NCBI RefSeq assembly: GCF_013155375.1
Contig: NZ_JABJQY010000005.1
Coordinates: 62,001 to 126,000, forward strand
Length of the DNA stretch: 64,000 bases
Direction: 5' to 3'
From: Nocardioides sp. zg-1308
GTDB taxonomy: Bacteria; Actinomycetota; Actinomycetes; Propionibacteriales; Nocardioidaceae
The position numbers and the translations under genes were made by a program. Within the stretch, counting starts at the first letter, position 1, and every line of letters starts with the position of its first letter. The notes below the pieces were generated by a model, which saw nothing but the letters and a program-made list of their open reading frames with translations, was not told the origin of the DNA and ran no database searches. Of the stretch, positions 47,866 to 58,019 are shown in pieces.

Positions 47866-49227
47866 GTGACTCGACGACCCCTCGGCCCGGTGCTCGCCGT
47901 GCTGATCGCCTCGGCGCTCGGCTGCACGTCGGTCAGCCCGTCGGCGCCGTCGGCGAGCGCGACGCCCGGTGGGGACGAGTCCGGTGCCACGGTGCGCCCG
48001 ACGCCTCCGGCGCAGGATCCCGCCGCACGCGAGCCCGGGGGCCCGCGCGACCGCCCCCAGGTGCCGCACGCGCCCGACGTGCCCGGTGCCTACCGCTTCA
48101 TCTCGGCGCCCGACTTCCTCAACCAGGACGTCGCCGACCTCACCGCCGGGGGCCGCGAGGAGTACGTCGTCGAGGCCACCGGCGAGGTGGCCAACTCCAC
48201 CAACGCCGAGTACGACGTCGCGCTCGACCGGGTCCTCGACGAGATGGCCTCCCACGGCACCGACGACGTCCTCGTCGCCGGCGACCTCGTCGAGGGCCGG
48301 TGGGGCCGCGACGACTCGGGCACCGGGGTCTTCGGGCCGGTGCGGACCGAGGCCCAGCGGCTCCGGGCCTGGCGCCGCGCGGCCGCGGTCTACTACCCGG
48401 CCTGGCGCGAGCGCTTCGCCGAGCGTGGCCTGCGGACCTACACCGCGGTCGGGGACCACGAGCTCGGCGACGACCCGTGGCGAGCGCCGCACAGCCCGTG
48501 GGTCGACTTCAAGCGACGACACGTCCCGCAGTTCAAGGAGATCTACGCCGAGCAGATGCTCACCCGCGCCGACGGGACGCCCCGGTTCACCGACCGGCCC
48601 CGCCGCGGGCCGGCCCGCGACACCGCGTACGCCGTGCGCCTCGACGCCGACGTCCTGCTCGTCACCCTCGACGTCTTCGAGCGCCGCGACGGGGACGTGC
48701 ACACGTCCCTCGACCCGGCCCAGCTGCGCTGGCTGCGACAGGTGCTGCGCCGAGCCCGCGCCGACGAGGTCCCCTGGGTGGTCGTGCAGGGACACACGCC
48801 GATGACCGCCGACGTCCGCACCCGCAGCTCCAGCAAGCTGGTCTACGAGCGCGGCGCGCGCTCGGACCTGTGGCGCACCATGGTCGAGGGCGGCGTCGAC
48901 GTCTACCTCAGCGGTGAGGTGCACGACCAGACGGTCCACCAGCGCGACGGGATCCTCGAGGTGTCCCACGGGTCGCTGTTCTACCGCGGAGAGGCGTCCT
49001 ACGTCGTCGGGCAGGTGACGGGCGACCGCCTCGTGCTCGAGAACCGGCAGTTCCGCGGCGAGGTCGGCTTCGAGGACCGGCTCTGGACCACCTCGCGACA
49101 GGGTGCACCGGGTCACATCAGCTATCCGCGCCGCTCGATCGTCACGGGGACGCTGGAGGCCAGCCGCACCCGCTCCGGCGGGGTCCGCGTCGACGACGCC
49201 GACGGCATCTTCACGCTGCGGCGCTGA
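47866..49227 (+). CDS. Exported metallophosphoesterase, possible lipoprotein
   Basis: A 453-residue calcineurin-like phosphoesterase. The N-terminal hydrophobic segment ends at ALGCTSVS, close to but not a strict lipobox, so it is a lipoprotein or secreted. Metal-site motifs are VAGDLVEGRWG near residue 138, VGDHEL near 192, VVQGHTPM near 310 and GEVHDQT near 348. The substrate is unknown. It has its own leaderless promoter and no obvious operon partner. Confidence 0.85.
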   Translation: MTRRPLGPVLAVLIASALGCTSVSPSAPSASATPGGDESGATVRPTPPAQDPAAREPGGPRDRPQVPHAPDVPGAYRFISAPDFLNQDVADLTAGGREEYVVEATGEVANSTNAEYDVALDRVLDEMASHGTDDVLVAGDLVEGRWGRDDSGTGVFGPVRTEAQRLRAWRRAAAVYYPAWRERFAERGLRTYTAVGDHELGDDPWRAPHSPWVDFKRRHVPQFKEIYAEQMLTRADGTPRFTDRPRRGPARDTAYAVRLDADVLLVTLDVFERRDGDVHTSLDPAQLRWLRQVLRRARADEVPWVVVQGHTPMTADVRTRSSSKLVYERGARSDLWRTMVEGGVDVYLSGEVHDQTVHQRDGILEVSHGSLFYRGEASYVVGQVTGDRLVLENRQFRGEVGFEDRLWTTSRQGAPGHISYPRRSIVTGTLEASRTRSGGVRVDDADGIFTLRR

Positions 49228-49289
49228 CCACTCCCCGGGCCGTCCGTTCAGGGGTCGGTCACGGTTCGGGCGACCTGCGGCTCCCGCCG

Positions 49290-49295
49290 TACCCT
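49290..49295 (+). promoter_or_regulatory. -10 box, leaderless promoter of aroG
   Basis: TACCCT, six bases before the GTG at 49302. Confidence 0.5.
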
Positions 49296-49301
49296 TGCAG
49301 G

Positions 49302-50639
49302 GTGAACGCCATCCCCACCCTCGAGCAGCTGCACGCGCTCGGGCCCCTGCAGCAGCCGCGCTACCCCGACGCCGGGGCGGTCGACGCTGCCGTGGCCCGA
49401 CTGAGGACCGCGCCGCCGCTGGTCTTCGCGGGCGAGTGCGACGACCTCACCGAGAAGATCGCCGCGGTCACCCGCGGCGAGGCCTTCCTGCTCCAGGGCG
49501 GCGACTGCGCCGAGACCTTCGCCGGCGTGACCGCCGACAACGTCCGCAACAAGCTGCGGGTGCTGCTGCAGATGGCGGTCGTCCTGACCTACGCCGCCTC
49601 CGTCCCGGTCGTGAAGCTCGGCCGGCTCGCCGGGCAGTACGCCAAGCCGCGCAGCTCCGACGAGGAGACGCGCGACGGCGTGACGCTGCCGGCCTACCGC
49701 GGCGACGCCGTCAACGGCTACGACTTCACGCCCGAGGCGCGCATCCCCGACCCGCAGCGGCTGGTCGACGTCTACAACTCCTCCGCGGCGACGCTCAACC
49801 TGGTGCGCGCCTTCGTCACCGGTGGCTACGCCGACCTGCGCCAGGTGCACACCTGGAACACCGACTTCGTGCAATCCTCGCCGTTCGGCCAGCGCTACGA
49901 GGCCGTGGCCGACGAGATCGAGCGGGCGCTGACGTTCATGAAGGCCATCGGCGCCGACCCGGACGAGTTCCACCGCGTCGACTTCCACTCCAGCCACGAG
50001 GCGCTGCTGCTGGAGTACGAGCAGGCGCTGACCCGCATCGACTCGCGCACCGACCTGCCCTACAACGTCTCGGCCCACTTCGTGTGGATCGGCGAGCGCA
50101 CCCGCCAGCTCGACGGCCCCCACGTCGAGCTGCTGTCGCGGATCAAGAACCCGATCGGCATCAAGCTCGGCCCGACCACCACCCCGGACGACGCGCTGGC
50201 CTACGCCGCCCGGCTCAACCCGGAGAACACCCCCGGCCGGCTCACCTTCATCACCCGCTTCGGTGCCGGCAAGATCCGCGACGGCCTCCCGGCCCTCGTG
50301 GAGAAGGTCAGCGCCGAGGGCCTCAACGTGGCGTGGGTCTGCGACCCGATGCACGGCAACACGTTCGAGGCCTCGTCGGGCTACAAGACCCGCCGCTTCG
50401 ACGACGTGATCGAGGAGGTGCAGGGCTTCTTCGACGTCCACCGCAGCCTCGGCACGTGGCCCGGTGGCGTGCACGTCGAGCTCACCGGCGACGACGTCAC
50501 CGAGTGCATCGGCGGCGGTGAGGAGATCGACGAGGCCGGCCTGGCCAACCGCTACGAGTCGGTCTGCGACCCGCGCCTCAACCGGGTGCAGTCTCTCGAG
50601 CTGTCGTTCCTCGTCGCGGAGATGCTGCGCAAGGCCTGA
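49302..50639 (+). CDS. aroG: Type II 3-deoxy-7-phosphoheptulonate synthase (DAHP synthase)
   Basis: First enzyme of the shikimate pathway, joining phosphoenolpyruvate and erythrose 4-phosphate. The 445-residue protein is a class II (plant/mycobacterial) enzyme. It has LLQGGDCAETF near residue 65 with a metal-binding Cys, VVKLGRLAGQYAKPRSS near 105, GIKLGPTTTPDD near 285, and CDPMHGNTF near 350 with the metal-ligand His. It matches Rv2178c in type and neighbourhood. A palindrome follows the stop. Confidence 0.97.
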   Translation: MNAIPTLEQLHALGPLQQPRYPDAGAVDAAVARLRTAPPLVFAGECDDLTEKIAAVTRGEAFLLQGGDCAETFAGVTADNVRNKLRVLLQMAVVLTYAASVPVVKLGRLAGQYAKPRSSDEETRDGVTLPAYRGDAVNGYDFTPEARIPDPQRLVDVYNSSAATLNLVRAFVTGGYADLRQVHTWNTDFVQSSPFGQRYEAVADEIERALTFMKAIGADPDEFHRVDFHSSHEALLLEYEQALTRIDSRTDLPYNVSAHFVWIGERTRQLDGPHVELLSRIKNPIGIKLGPTTTPDDALAYAARLNPENTPGRLTFITRFGAGKIRDGLPALVEKVSAEGLNVAWVCDPMHGNTFEASSGYKTRRFDDVIEEVQGFFDVHRSLGTWPGGVHVELTGDDVTECIGGGEEIDEAGLANRYESVCDPRLNRVQSLELSFLVAEMLRKA

Positions 50640-50650
50640 GCACCGCCCGA

Positions 50651-50700
50651 GCGGTGAGTGAGGCACCTTTTCGGGTGGCAGAACCTGGCTCACGCACCGC
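50651..50700. repeat. Single 50-bp near-palindrome between aroG and threonine aldolase
   Basis: Begins GCGGTGAGTGAGGCACC and ends GGCTCACGCACCGC. The outer six bases pair perfectly, then single mismatches alternate with paired runs to about 20 positions per arm. It is not followed by a T run. It has the same size and architecture as the four-unit array near 44.7 kb but a different sequence. Confidence 0.7.
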
Positions 50701-50725
50701 TGCCCGGCACGCCGGCGACGCCGGG

Positions 50726-50731
50726 TAGGTT
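50726..50731 (+). promoter_or_regulatory. -10 box, leaderless promoter of threonine aldolase gene
   Basis: TAGGTT, six bases before the GTG at 50738. Confidence 0.5.
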
Positions 50732-50737
50732 CGCCCC

Positions 50738-51716
<979 letters not shown>

Positions 51717-51739
<23 letters not shown>

Positions 51740-52838
51740 CCGACACCTCGCTGATCGCGGTGTAGTCGCGCCCGAGGTTGCCGCTGCCCGGCGGGGTCAC
51801 GGAGCCGATGGTGATCGTGACGGTGCCCGTCTCCACCGGCGGGACCTTGAGCGTCTGCAGCCCGGGTCGCTCGGCGAAGGTCTGGTCGACGGAGGTGCCG
51901 TCGTCGAAGGTCCAGGTGACGGCGAGGATGCGGCGGTTGTTGGGGTACCAGTCGACGCCGGCGACCTGCTTGGCGTAGCCGTTGACGAGCCCCACTCGCG
52001 ACACCACGCCGGGCTCGGTGAGGGTCACCGTCACGGCCTGGCCGGTGGCGTCGCCGGCGGTGCGCCAGGTGGTGCTCGGGTCGCCGTCGCCCATCTGGCT
52101 GGCTTCGTAGGCCACCAGGTTGCCGTCGAAGTCGGTCGTCGGGGGACCGGTGCCGGGCACCTCGAAGGTGGCCCCGCGTGCCAGGTCGAGGCGCTCGCCG
52201 ACACCCGTCGGTCCCTCGTCCGGCGCCTCGCCCTCGGACGCGGACTCCTGCGGACGCTCGGCGGCACTGCCCGCTGACGTCTCCTCCGTCGTCGGGTCGG
52301 AGGCGGTGTCGTCGCCGTCGGTGCCGAGGACCCGGAGCAGCACGAACACCAGCGCGAGCAGCACCACCGCACCGACGACCCAGGCGATCCAGGCGCGTCC
52401 GCGGAGCGGGGCGTCGGCGTCGAGGTCGTCCACCTCCTCGTAGGGGAGCAGCTCGACGCGCGGGTCCCACTCCGACGCCCGGCGCGCGGGCGCGGGTCCT
52501 GGGGCGGTGACCGGCGGGACCGGGGTGGGGTCGGCGGCCTGCACGGGCATCACGGTGGTCGCCTCCGGAGGGGTCGGTGCCGAGGTGCTCGGCTCCGGGG
52601 TGTGATCGGTGGCCGACTCGGTGGTCGGCTCGGTGGTCGGGTCGGGCGTCGGCGCGGCCGGTGCCTCGTCCGCTCGGGTAGCGGGCTCGACGACCGCTGC
52701 GGCCGTCGGCGCGGCGACGGGCGCCGCGACCGGAGGCGCCTCCTGGCGCACTGGTGCGGGGGCGCCGATGCGGTGGCCGCAGTTGAGGCAGAACCGGCCC
52801 ACGCCCAGCTCCGCCCCGCACGCCACGCACCTGTCCAC
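51717..52838 (-). CDS. Zinc-ribbon, single-helix membrane protein with discoidin/NADase-type glycan-binding-like domain
   Basis: A 373-residue protein in four parts. There is an N-terminal zinc ribbon (CVACG, then CLNCG, residues 4-25), and a Pro/Thr/Ala-rich linker to about 135. A transmembrane helix lies near 150-172. The extracytoplasmic beta-sandwich (about 225-373) resembles F5/8 or NADase-type glycan-binding modules (LVAYEASQMGDGDPSTTWR). A role in sensing or binding surface carbohydrate is inference. GTG at 52838 follows a TATCGT box by six bases. Confidence 0.8.
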
Positions 52839-52844
52839 GCGCCC

Positions 52845-52850
52845 ACGATA
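52845..52850 (-). promoter_or_regulatory. -10 box, leaderless promoter of zinc-ribbon/discoidin-like gene
   Basis: TATCGT on the minus strand, six bases before the GTG at 52838. Confidence 0.5.
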
Positions 52851-52941
52851 GGGGGACGCGCCCACGGCGTGCCTCCTTCCCAGGGACAGGGTCGACGGGC
52901 GGTGGACGCTGCGAGGTCGCCCGAGAGGCGTCGCGTGCGGG

Positions 52942-53841
52942 TCAGACGGCGATGTGCGTGACCTCGCCCTCGACGACGCGGCGTGGCGCGAGCTCGACGG
53001 TGAGCATCGCGACGAGGACCATCGACCCGCCGAGCAGCAACCGGGTGGTCAGGCTCTCGCCGCCGAGCCAGACGGCGAAGAAGGAGGCGAACACCGGCTC
53101 CATGCTCATCAGGATCGCGCTGCGGGTCGGCGGCAGGTGGGCCTGCGCCCAGGTCTGCGCGAAGAGGCCGAGCGCCGCGACCACGACGGCCATGTAGAGC
53201 ACGGACAGCCAGTCCGACGTGCGGTCGGGCAGGACGATGCCGTCGTGGGCGGTCGCGACCGTGCAGACCGTCGCGATGACGATCATCTGCAGGATGGTCA
53301 TGCCCAGGGCGTCCTGCGGACGCGACCAGGCGCCCAGCCCCACGATGTGCAGGGCGTAGAGCACGGCCGAGGTCAGCGTGATCAGCTCGCCGTAGCCGAT
53401 GCTGAAGCCGTCGAGCGCCAGGACGCCGAGCCCGACGGTCGCCAGCACCACGGCGGCCCAGGTGACGGGCGGGATGCGGGTCTTGAGGATCACGGCCGCG
53501 AGCAGCGGCGTGAAGACGACGTAGAGGCCGGTGACGAAGCCGCTGACGCTCGCCGGGGTGTGCGCCAGGCCGGCCGTCTGCAGGATCTGCGCCACGCCGT
53601 AGAGCAGGCCGAGGACGGCGGCGTGCGTGCGCACCTCGGGGGAGAGCCGGCCCAGCGCCCGTGGCGCCACGACCAGGAGCACCACGGAGGCGATGGTGAA
53701 GCGCACGGCGAGGAAGTCGAGCGTCGGCACCCGCTCGAGCAGGTCCTTGATGAGGAAGAACGTGCTGCCCCAGCAGGCCGCGATGGCGAGGAGTGCGGCA
53801 CTGGCCAGCAGGGTCGTACGACGGGTCTGCTCGGCGTGCAC
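52942..53841 (-). CDS. EamA-family (DMT) transporter
   Basis: A 299-residue membrane protein with ten predicted helices in two EamA repeats (first WGSTFFLIKDLLERVP, second starting near residue 150). DMT/EamA carriers mostly export metabolites such as amino acids; the substrate is unknown. GTG at 53841 follows TAGCCT by six bases. It lies 17 bases upstream of the 3' end of the PASTA kinase gene's strand order, that is, just downstream of that kinase, but has its own promoter. Confidence 0.88.
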   Translation of the reverse strand: MHAEQTRRTTLLASAALLAIAACWGSTFFLIKDLLERVPTLDFLAVRFTIASVVLLVVAPRALGRLSPEVRTHAAVLGLLYGVAQILQTAGLAHTPASVSGFVTGLYVVFTPLLAAVILKTRIPPVTWAAVVLATVGLGVLALDGFSIGYGELITLTSAVLYALHIVGLGAWSRPQDALGMTILQMIVIATVCTVATAHDGIVLPDRTSDWLSVLYMAVVVAALGLFAQTWAQAHLPPTRSAILMSMEPVFASFFAVWLGGESLTTRLLLGGSMVLVAMLTVELAPRRVVEGEVTHIAV

Positions 53842-53847
53842 GCCGAC

Positions 53848-53853
53848 AGGCTA
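53848..53853 (-). promoter_or_regulatory. -10 box, leaderless promoter of EamA gene
   Basis: TAGCCT on the minus strand, six bases before the GTG at 53841, in the short gap after the kinase stop. Confidence 0.5.
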
Positions 53854-53858
53854 GGACC

Positions 53859-56060
53859 TCAGACGACGAACAACGTGATCGTGGATCCCTTGGGCACGCG
53901 CTCGCCCTCACCGGGGTCCGAGCTCGAGACGTAGCCCAGGCCGAGGTAGATCTGGGCCTGCTCGGTCTCGACCTCGAAGCCGAGGTCCTCGAGCACGTCC
54001 GTGGCCGCCTCGACGCCCATCGCCTCGAGCCGCGGCACCTCGACCAGCTCCGGTCCCAGCGAGACCACGAACGACACCGTGTCGCCGCGGAACAGCGTGC
54101 CGGTCGCGGGGTCCTGCGAGATGACGGTGCCCTCGGGGACGGTGTCGCTGTACTCCTCGCCGGCCACGCTCACCTCGAGCCTGCGCTTCTCCAGCGCCGT
54201 CCGGGCGGCGTCGAACGACCGGCCGGTCCAGTCCTTGACCTCGATCGGCTTGCGACCGCGACTCAGCACCAGGTCGACGGTGGCGCCCGGCTTGAGGACC
54301 GTGCCCACCTTCGGCGAGGTGCGGATGACCTGTCCCTCGGGCACGGTCTCGCTCCACCGGCCGACGCTCTCGCCGAAGTCGAGGTTGGTCGCGGCCAGCG
54401 CGTCCTGCGCCTGGTCCTCGGTCTGCCCGGCCAGGTCAGGCACGCCGTAGCGCTCCGGGCCGAGGGAGAGGACCAGGGTGACGGTGCCGCCGTCGAGGAC
54501 CCGGTCGCCGGGACCGGGGTCGGTCGAGATGACCAGCCCGGCGGCGAGGTTCTCGGAGTACGCCGGCTCGCCGACCTCGGCCTCCAGGCCGGCGGACTCG
54601 AGCTCCGCGGTCGCCGTGGCCTCGTCGACCGACAGGACGCCGGGCGTGGTCGTGTAACGCTCCCAGCCGAACCACCAGGCGCCCGCGCCGATCCCGGCCA
54701 CCAGCAGGACGGCGAGCACGAACGCGATCGGACCCTTCCGGGAGCGGCGCCTCGCGGTCGTGGCGACGGGGGCGACCTTCGAGGGCGCCCGCCCCGGAGC
54801 GGGGCCCGGACGACGCGGCGCGTCGGCGCTCGCGGGCAGCGCGGTGGTCGCCGGCTCGACGGACCCCGTGCCGTCCGGGCGCGGCGTGGTCGTCATCGGC
54901 TCGGTCATCGGAGCCGGCGCGGGACCCGTCGAGGGCACGAGGTGACGCTCGAGGGCGGTCGTCCGGTCCGGGCTGCCGTCGGCGACGAGCCCGGAGTCGC
55001 GCGGGTCGACCTCGGTGAGCAGGGCCAGCGCGCCGGCGTCGAACGGCTCGGGCGTGGTGTCGTTGCGGGTGTCGCCGGCGGTGCCCGTGCCGTCGTCGCC
55101 GGGGACCCGGCGGGGGAGGAGGTCGGTGGCGAGGTCCGGGTCCGACGCGAGTCCGTCGCGCAGCGCCTGCTCGACGCGGTGCAGGTGGTGCAGCAGCACC
55201 GTCGCGTCGGCGGGGCGCTGGTCGCGGTCGCGCGAGGTGGCGCGGGCGACGAGCGCGTCGACGTAGTCGGGGATGTCGGGCTGCAGCACCGACGGCATGG
55301 GGACGTCGTGGTGCACGTGGCGGTAGGCCACCTGGATCGGCGACTCTCCCTCGTGCGGCTTCTTGCCGGTCAGCAGCTCGTGGAGCACGACACCGGCGGC
55401 GTAGACGTCGGCGCGGGCGTCCGCCCTGCCGTCGACCACGAGCTCGGGAGCGAGGTAGGACACGGTGCCGATCAGCACCCCGCCGGTGGCGGTGTGCTGG
55501 GTGTCGGCGCTGACCGCCTTGGCCAGGCCGAAGTCGGCCACCTTCACCCGGCCGCCGTGCGCCTCGTCGGCGATGAGGACGTTCTCGGGCTTCACGTCGC
55601 GGTGCACCAGCCCGGCGCGGTGGGCGGCGGCGAGCGCCGAGACGACCGGCTCCAGCAGCGCGAGCGCCCGGGTGGGAGGCATCGGCGCCTCCTTGCGGAT
55701 CACGTCGCGCAGCGTGTGGCCGGGCACGTACTCCATGACCAGGAAGACGGTGTCGGTGCCGTCGGCGGTGTCGTCGCCCTGGTCGTAGACACCCACCACG
55801 TGGGGGTGGTTGAGGCGGGCCGCGGCGCGGGCCTCGCGCACGAACCGCTCCGCGAACGCCTGGTCGTCGCCGAGGCCGGGGTGCATCACCTTCACCGCGA
55901 CCGTCCGGTCGAGGCGGGTGTCGGTGGCCTCGTAGACACTGGCCATGCCGCCGCGGGCCACCCGGGAGAGGATGCGGTAGCGACGGTCCAGCAGCCGTCC
56001 GACCAAGGGGTCGCCAGACACGCCGGGCGCGGCTGCGCGGGCGTGCTCGGATGGCTCCAC
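53859..56060 (-). CDS. Transmembrane Ser/Thr protein kinase with four PASTA domains (PknL locus)
   Basis: A 733-residue receptor kinase. The cytoplasmic kinase domain (about 30-290) is complete: ARGGMASVYEA, Lys in VAVKVMHP, HRDVKPENVL, DFGLAK and YLAPE. A variable linker leads to a helix near 455-475. Four PASTA repeats follow outside the membrane; these bind peptidoglycan fragments in PknB/StkP-type kinases. The mycobacterial gene at this position, PknL, has no PASTA repeats. GTG at 56060 has GGAGG seven bases upstream; ATG 56105 would add 15 residues. Confidence 0.93.
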   Translation of the reverse strand: MEPSEHARAAAPGVSGDPLVGRLLDRRYRILSRVARGGMASVYEATDTRLDRTVAVKVMHPGLGDDQAFAERFVREARAAARLNHPHVVGVYDQGDDTADGTDTVFLVMEYVPGHTLRDVIRKEAPMPPTRALALLEPVVSALAAAHRAGLVHRDVKPENVLIADEAHGGRVKVADFGLAKAVSADTQHTATGGVLIGTVSYLAPELVVDGRADARADVYAAGVVLHELLTGKKPHEGESPIQVAYRHVHHDVPMPSVLQPDIPDYVDALVARATSRDRDQRPADATVLLHHLHRVEQALRDGLASDPDLATDLLPRRVPGDDGTGTAGDTRNDTTPEPFDAGALALLTEVDPRDSGLVADGSPDRTTALERHLVPSTGPAPAPMTEPMTTTPRPDGTGSVEPATTALPASADAPRRPGPAPGRAPSKVAPVATTARRRSRKGPIAFVLAVLLVAGIGAGAWWFGWERYTTTPGVLSVDEATATAELESAGLEAEVGEPAYSENLAAGLVISTDPGPGDRVLDGGTVTLVLSLGPERYGVPDLAGQTEDQAQDALAATNLDFGESVGRWSETVPEGQVIRTSPKVGTVLKPGATVDLVLSRGRKPIEVKDWTGRSFDAARTALEKRRLEVSVAGEEYSDTVPEGTVISQDPATGTLFRGDTVSFVVSLGPELVEVPRLEAMGVEAATDVLEDLGFEVETEQAQIYLGLGYVSSSDPGEGERVPKGSTITLFVV

Positions 56061-56198
56061 TGATCGACCTCCAACGCCGGACGGGGAAGGATCCGGCGCG
56101 ACCATCGTACGGAAGGGCCGCGTGCGGCCACGCCGACGCGCGGGCTCCGGCGTGGCGTGGCGTCCCTCGCCTGCCGAGCGGGGCCGCGGCGCGGAGGC

Positions 56199-56972
56199 TC
56201 ACGCAGGTGGCCGGCCGTCCTCGAGGCGGCGCTTGATGGCCTCGACGTTGCGGACGTACGTGCGGGTCTCGTCGTAGAGGCCGTGGCGGCGCACCGCGCC
56301 GAGGCCCTGGTAGTAGGCGCCGATCGTGTGCGCGCGGCGCTCGGTGTGGGTCGCGAGCACGCGGAGCAGCAGGACCCCGGCCTTCGCGTTGTCGCCGAGG
56401 CGGCGCAGGTCGAGCGGCCTGCCGGCGTAGTGCTCCATCCAGCGACCCGTGGCGGCCAGGACCTGCATGGCGCCGATCGCACACGCGTGCGACACCACGT
56501 CCATCTGCCACCCCGACTCCTGCCAGGCCACGGCCAGCGCCAGGTGCGGGTCGACGTCGTGACGGCGTGCGGCCCCGGCGATCACCCGGCGCACCTTCTC
56601 CCGGTCGCCCTCGGGGTGCTGCCACGCCGCGTCGGCACGGTCGTCACCCGGCGACCCGCTTGTCCGCACGACCGGGATCACGATCTCCTGCCCCACCCGC
56701 ATGCGCCCGGCGCTGCCGAGGTGGTTGTGGGCGAGGATCTCTCGGGTCCACGCGTGGAACCTGACGGCCAGTCCGGAGGCGGTGTCGCCTGGCTGGACGA
56801 CGTACGGGACCGGGGTGCGGCCGGCAGGCAGGCGGTCGTGGTCCGCGCGGGCCGGTGCGGCGACCCCGAGCGAGCCACAGGTCACCGCGAGGCCGAGCAC
56901 GAGGTTCGCCAGGGTCGTGCCCGGGCGGCTCCGGGCGATCCTGCGGGTCGGGGTGCGGTCGGGTCGGGGCAC
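56199..56972 (-). CDS. LysM and lytic transglycosylase (SLT-like) secreted protein
   Basis: A 257-residue exported peptidoglycan enzyme. After a signal peptide (about 20-45, ending ARA) comes one LysM module (about 58-102, VVQPGDTASGLAVRFH to GQEIVIP). A transglycosylase SLT-type domain follows (about 120-250) with the catalytic Glu in AWQESGWQ and AIGAMQVLAATG after it. GTG at 56972 has AAGGAGA about six bases upstream and is preferred over the longer open reading. It lies 138 bp upstream of the PASTA kinase, a fitting functional neighbour. Confidence 0.9.
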   Translation of the reverse strand: MPRPDRTPTRRIARSRPGTTLANLVLGLAVTCGSLGVAAPARADHDRLPAGRTPVPYVVQPGDTASGLAVRFHAWTREILAHNHLGSAGRMRVGQEIVIPVVRTSGSPGDDRADAAWQHPEGDREKVRRVIAGAARRHDVDPHLALAVAWQESGWQMDVVSHACAIGAMQVLAATGRWMEHYAGRPLDLRRLGDNAKAGVLLLRVLATHTERRAHTIGAYYQGLGAVRRHGLYDETRTYVRNVEAIKRRLEDGRPPA

Positions 56973-57142
56973 GGCTGCTCTCCTTGCTCGTCCGCTGCGC
57001 CCGGGTCCGGGGACCCGGGAGGGAAGCGCGCGAACGAGCACTCGACGTTACCGACCCGGCTCCGCACGGGCGTGTCCGGGCGCCGGCCGGGCGGGTCGGG
57101 CGCTGCCCGGGCGGAGGGCCGGGAGGCGGGTCAGCAGGCGGG

Positions 57143-57946
57143 TCAGCAGGCGGCGGGGAACGAGCTCAGCTCGAACGGCGGTGCCTTGATCGAGCGCTCG
57201 TTGGGGGCACGCATCGTCCAGTAGCGCATCCAGTCCATCTGCATCCGGGCCGGGTGCATCGTGGCGCCGTCGCGGGCACGCAGCTCGAACCTGAGCTGGC
57301 GGCGCACCGGGTCGAGGGCCTCGGGACGGCGCTCGGTGTTGATGACGTGCGCGTCGACGAACCACGAGATGTGGTCCTCGGCGACCTCGACGGCGTAGGT
57401 GTGCCAGCGGTCGTTCTTGAGATGGCGGCCGTGGAAGCCGCGGTAGGAGCTGTTGGGCAGCGTGTGGACGTAGGACTTCACCGTGTTGGTGCCCACCGTG
57501 AAGTTCTGGACCCCGATGTCGCGCCCGCCGCAGTGCTGGTCGCGGCTGCCGGCCGGGACCAGCTCGGTGACCACCTTGTAGTCCTTGCCGCCCTGCGTCT
57601 TGTCCATGCGGCGCGCGCGCATCCGGATCTCCCAGCGGCCGTAGGTGTGGCCGGGGAGGTCGAGCGTGGCCGCGACGCTGCCCTTGCGGGTGGTCATCAG
57701 GGTGAGCATGCCGTTCTGCGTCCGTACGATCCCGCGGCCGGACTTCTTCCAGTAGCCCGGCTTGGGGCCGATGAACTCTTGGCGGAACACCCCGTGCTGG
57801 TACCAGCCGAAGGTGTTGCCGGCGTGGATGGGACCCGGTGCGGCGCCGTTGTGGTGGTCGGCCGACGCGGGGGAGGCGACGGGGGAGAGCGTGAGCGCCA
57901 TCAGGCCGACCAGGGCCGCGGCGAGCACGGAGCGGAAGGGGTGCAT
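57143..57946 (-). CDS. Secreted GH16-like (concanavalin-fold) protein lacking catalytic glutamates
   Basis: A 267-residue exported protein: signal peptide (about 1-30), then a domain resembling family 16 glycosidases (GRGIVRTQNGMLTLMTTRKG, YGRWEIRMRARRM, WHTYAVEVAEDHISWFVDAHVI). The diagnostic ExDxxE signature should lie near residue 130, but the region reads CGGRDIGVQNF: the Asp remains while both Glu positions are Gly/Arg and Gln. It is probably a non-hydrolytic carbohydrate-binding protein. The C-terminus ends in Cys. ATG follows TAGCGT by seven bases. Confidence 0.8.
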   Translation of the reverse strand: MHPFRSVLAAALVGLMALTLSPVASPASADHHNGAAPGPIHAGNTFGWYQHGVFRQEFIGPKPGYWKKSGRGIVRTQNGMLTLMTTRKGSVAATLDLPGHTYGRWEIRMRARRMDKTQGGKDYKVVTELVPAGSRDQHCGGRDIGVQNFTVGTNTVKSYVHTLPNSSYRGFHGRHLKNDRWHTYAVEVAEDHISWFVDAHVINTERRPEALDPVRRQLRFELRARDGATMHPARMQMDWMRYWTMRAPNERSIKAPPFELSSFPAAC

Positions 57947-57953
57947 CCGCCAC

Positions 57954-57959
57954 ACGCTA
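57954..57959 (-). promoter_or_regulatory. -10 box, leaderless promoter of GH16-like gene
   Basis: TAGCGT on the minus strand, seven bases before the ATG at 57946. Confidence 0.5.
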
Positions 57960-58007
57960 GGCGGCGCCCGCCGCGCCCACAACTCCCGCCTCCCGGGCCG
58001 CCTCACC

Positions 58008-58013
58008 TAGGCT
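58008..58013 (+). promoter_or_regulatory. -10 box, leaderless promoter of Rv2175c-RNase-barstar operon
   Basis: TAGGCT, six bases before the ATG at 58020. Divergent from the GH16-like promoter 48 bases away. Confidence 0.5.
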
Positions 58014-58019
58014 TCGCGC

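Noticed and set aside
56060..56105. ATG at 56105 as start of the PASTA kinase
   Set aside because: The GTG at 56060 has GGAGG seven bases upstream; the ATG has neither a ribosome site nor a correctly spaced -10 box.
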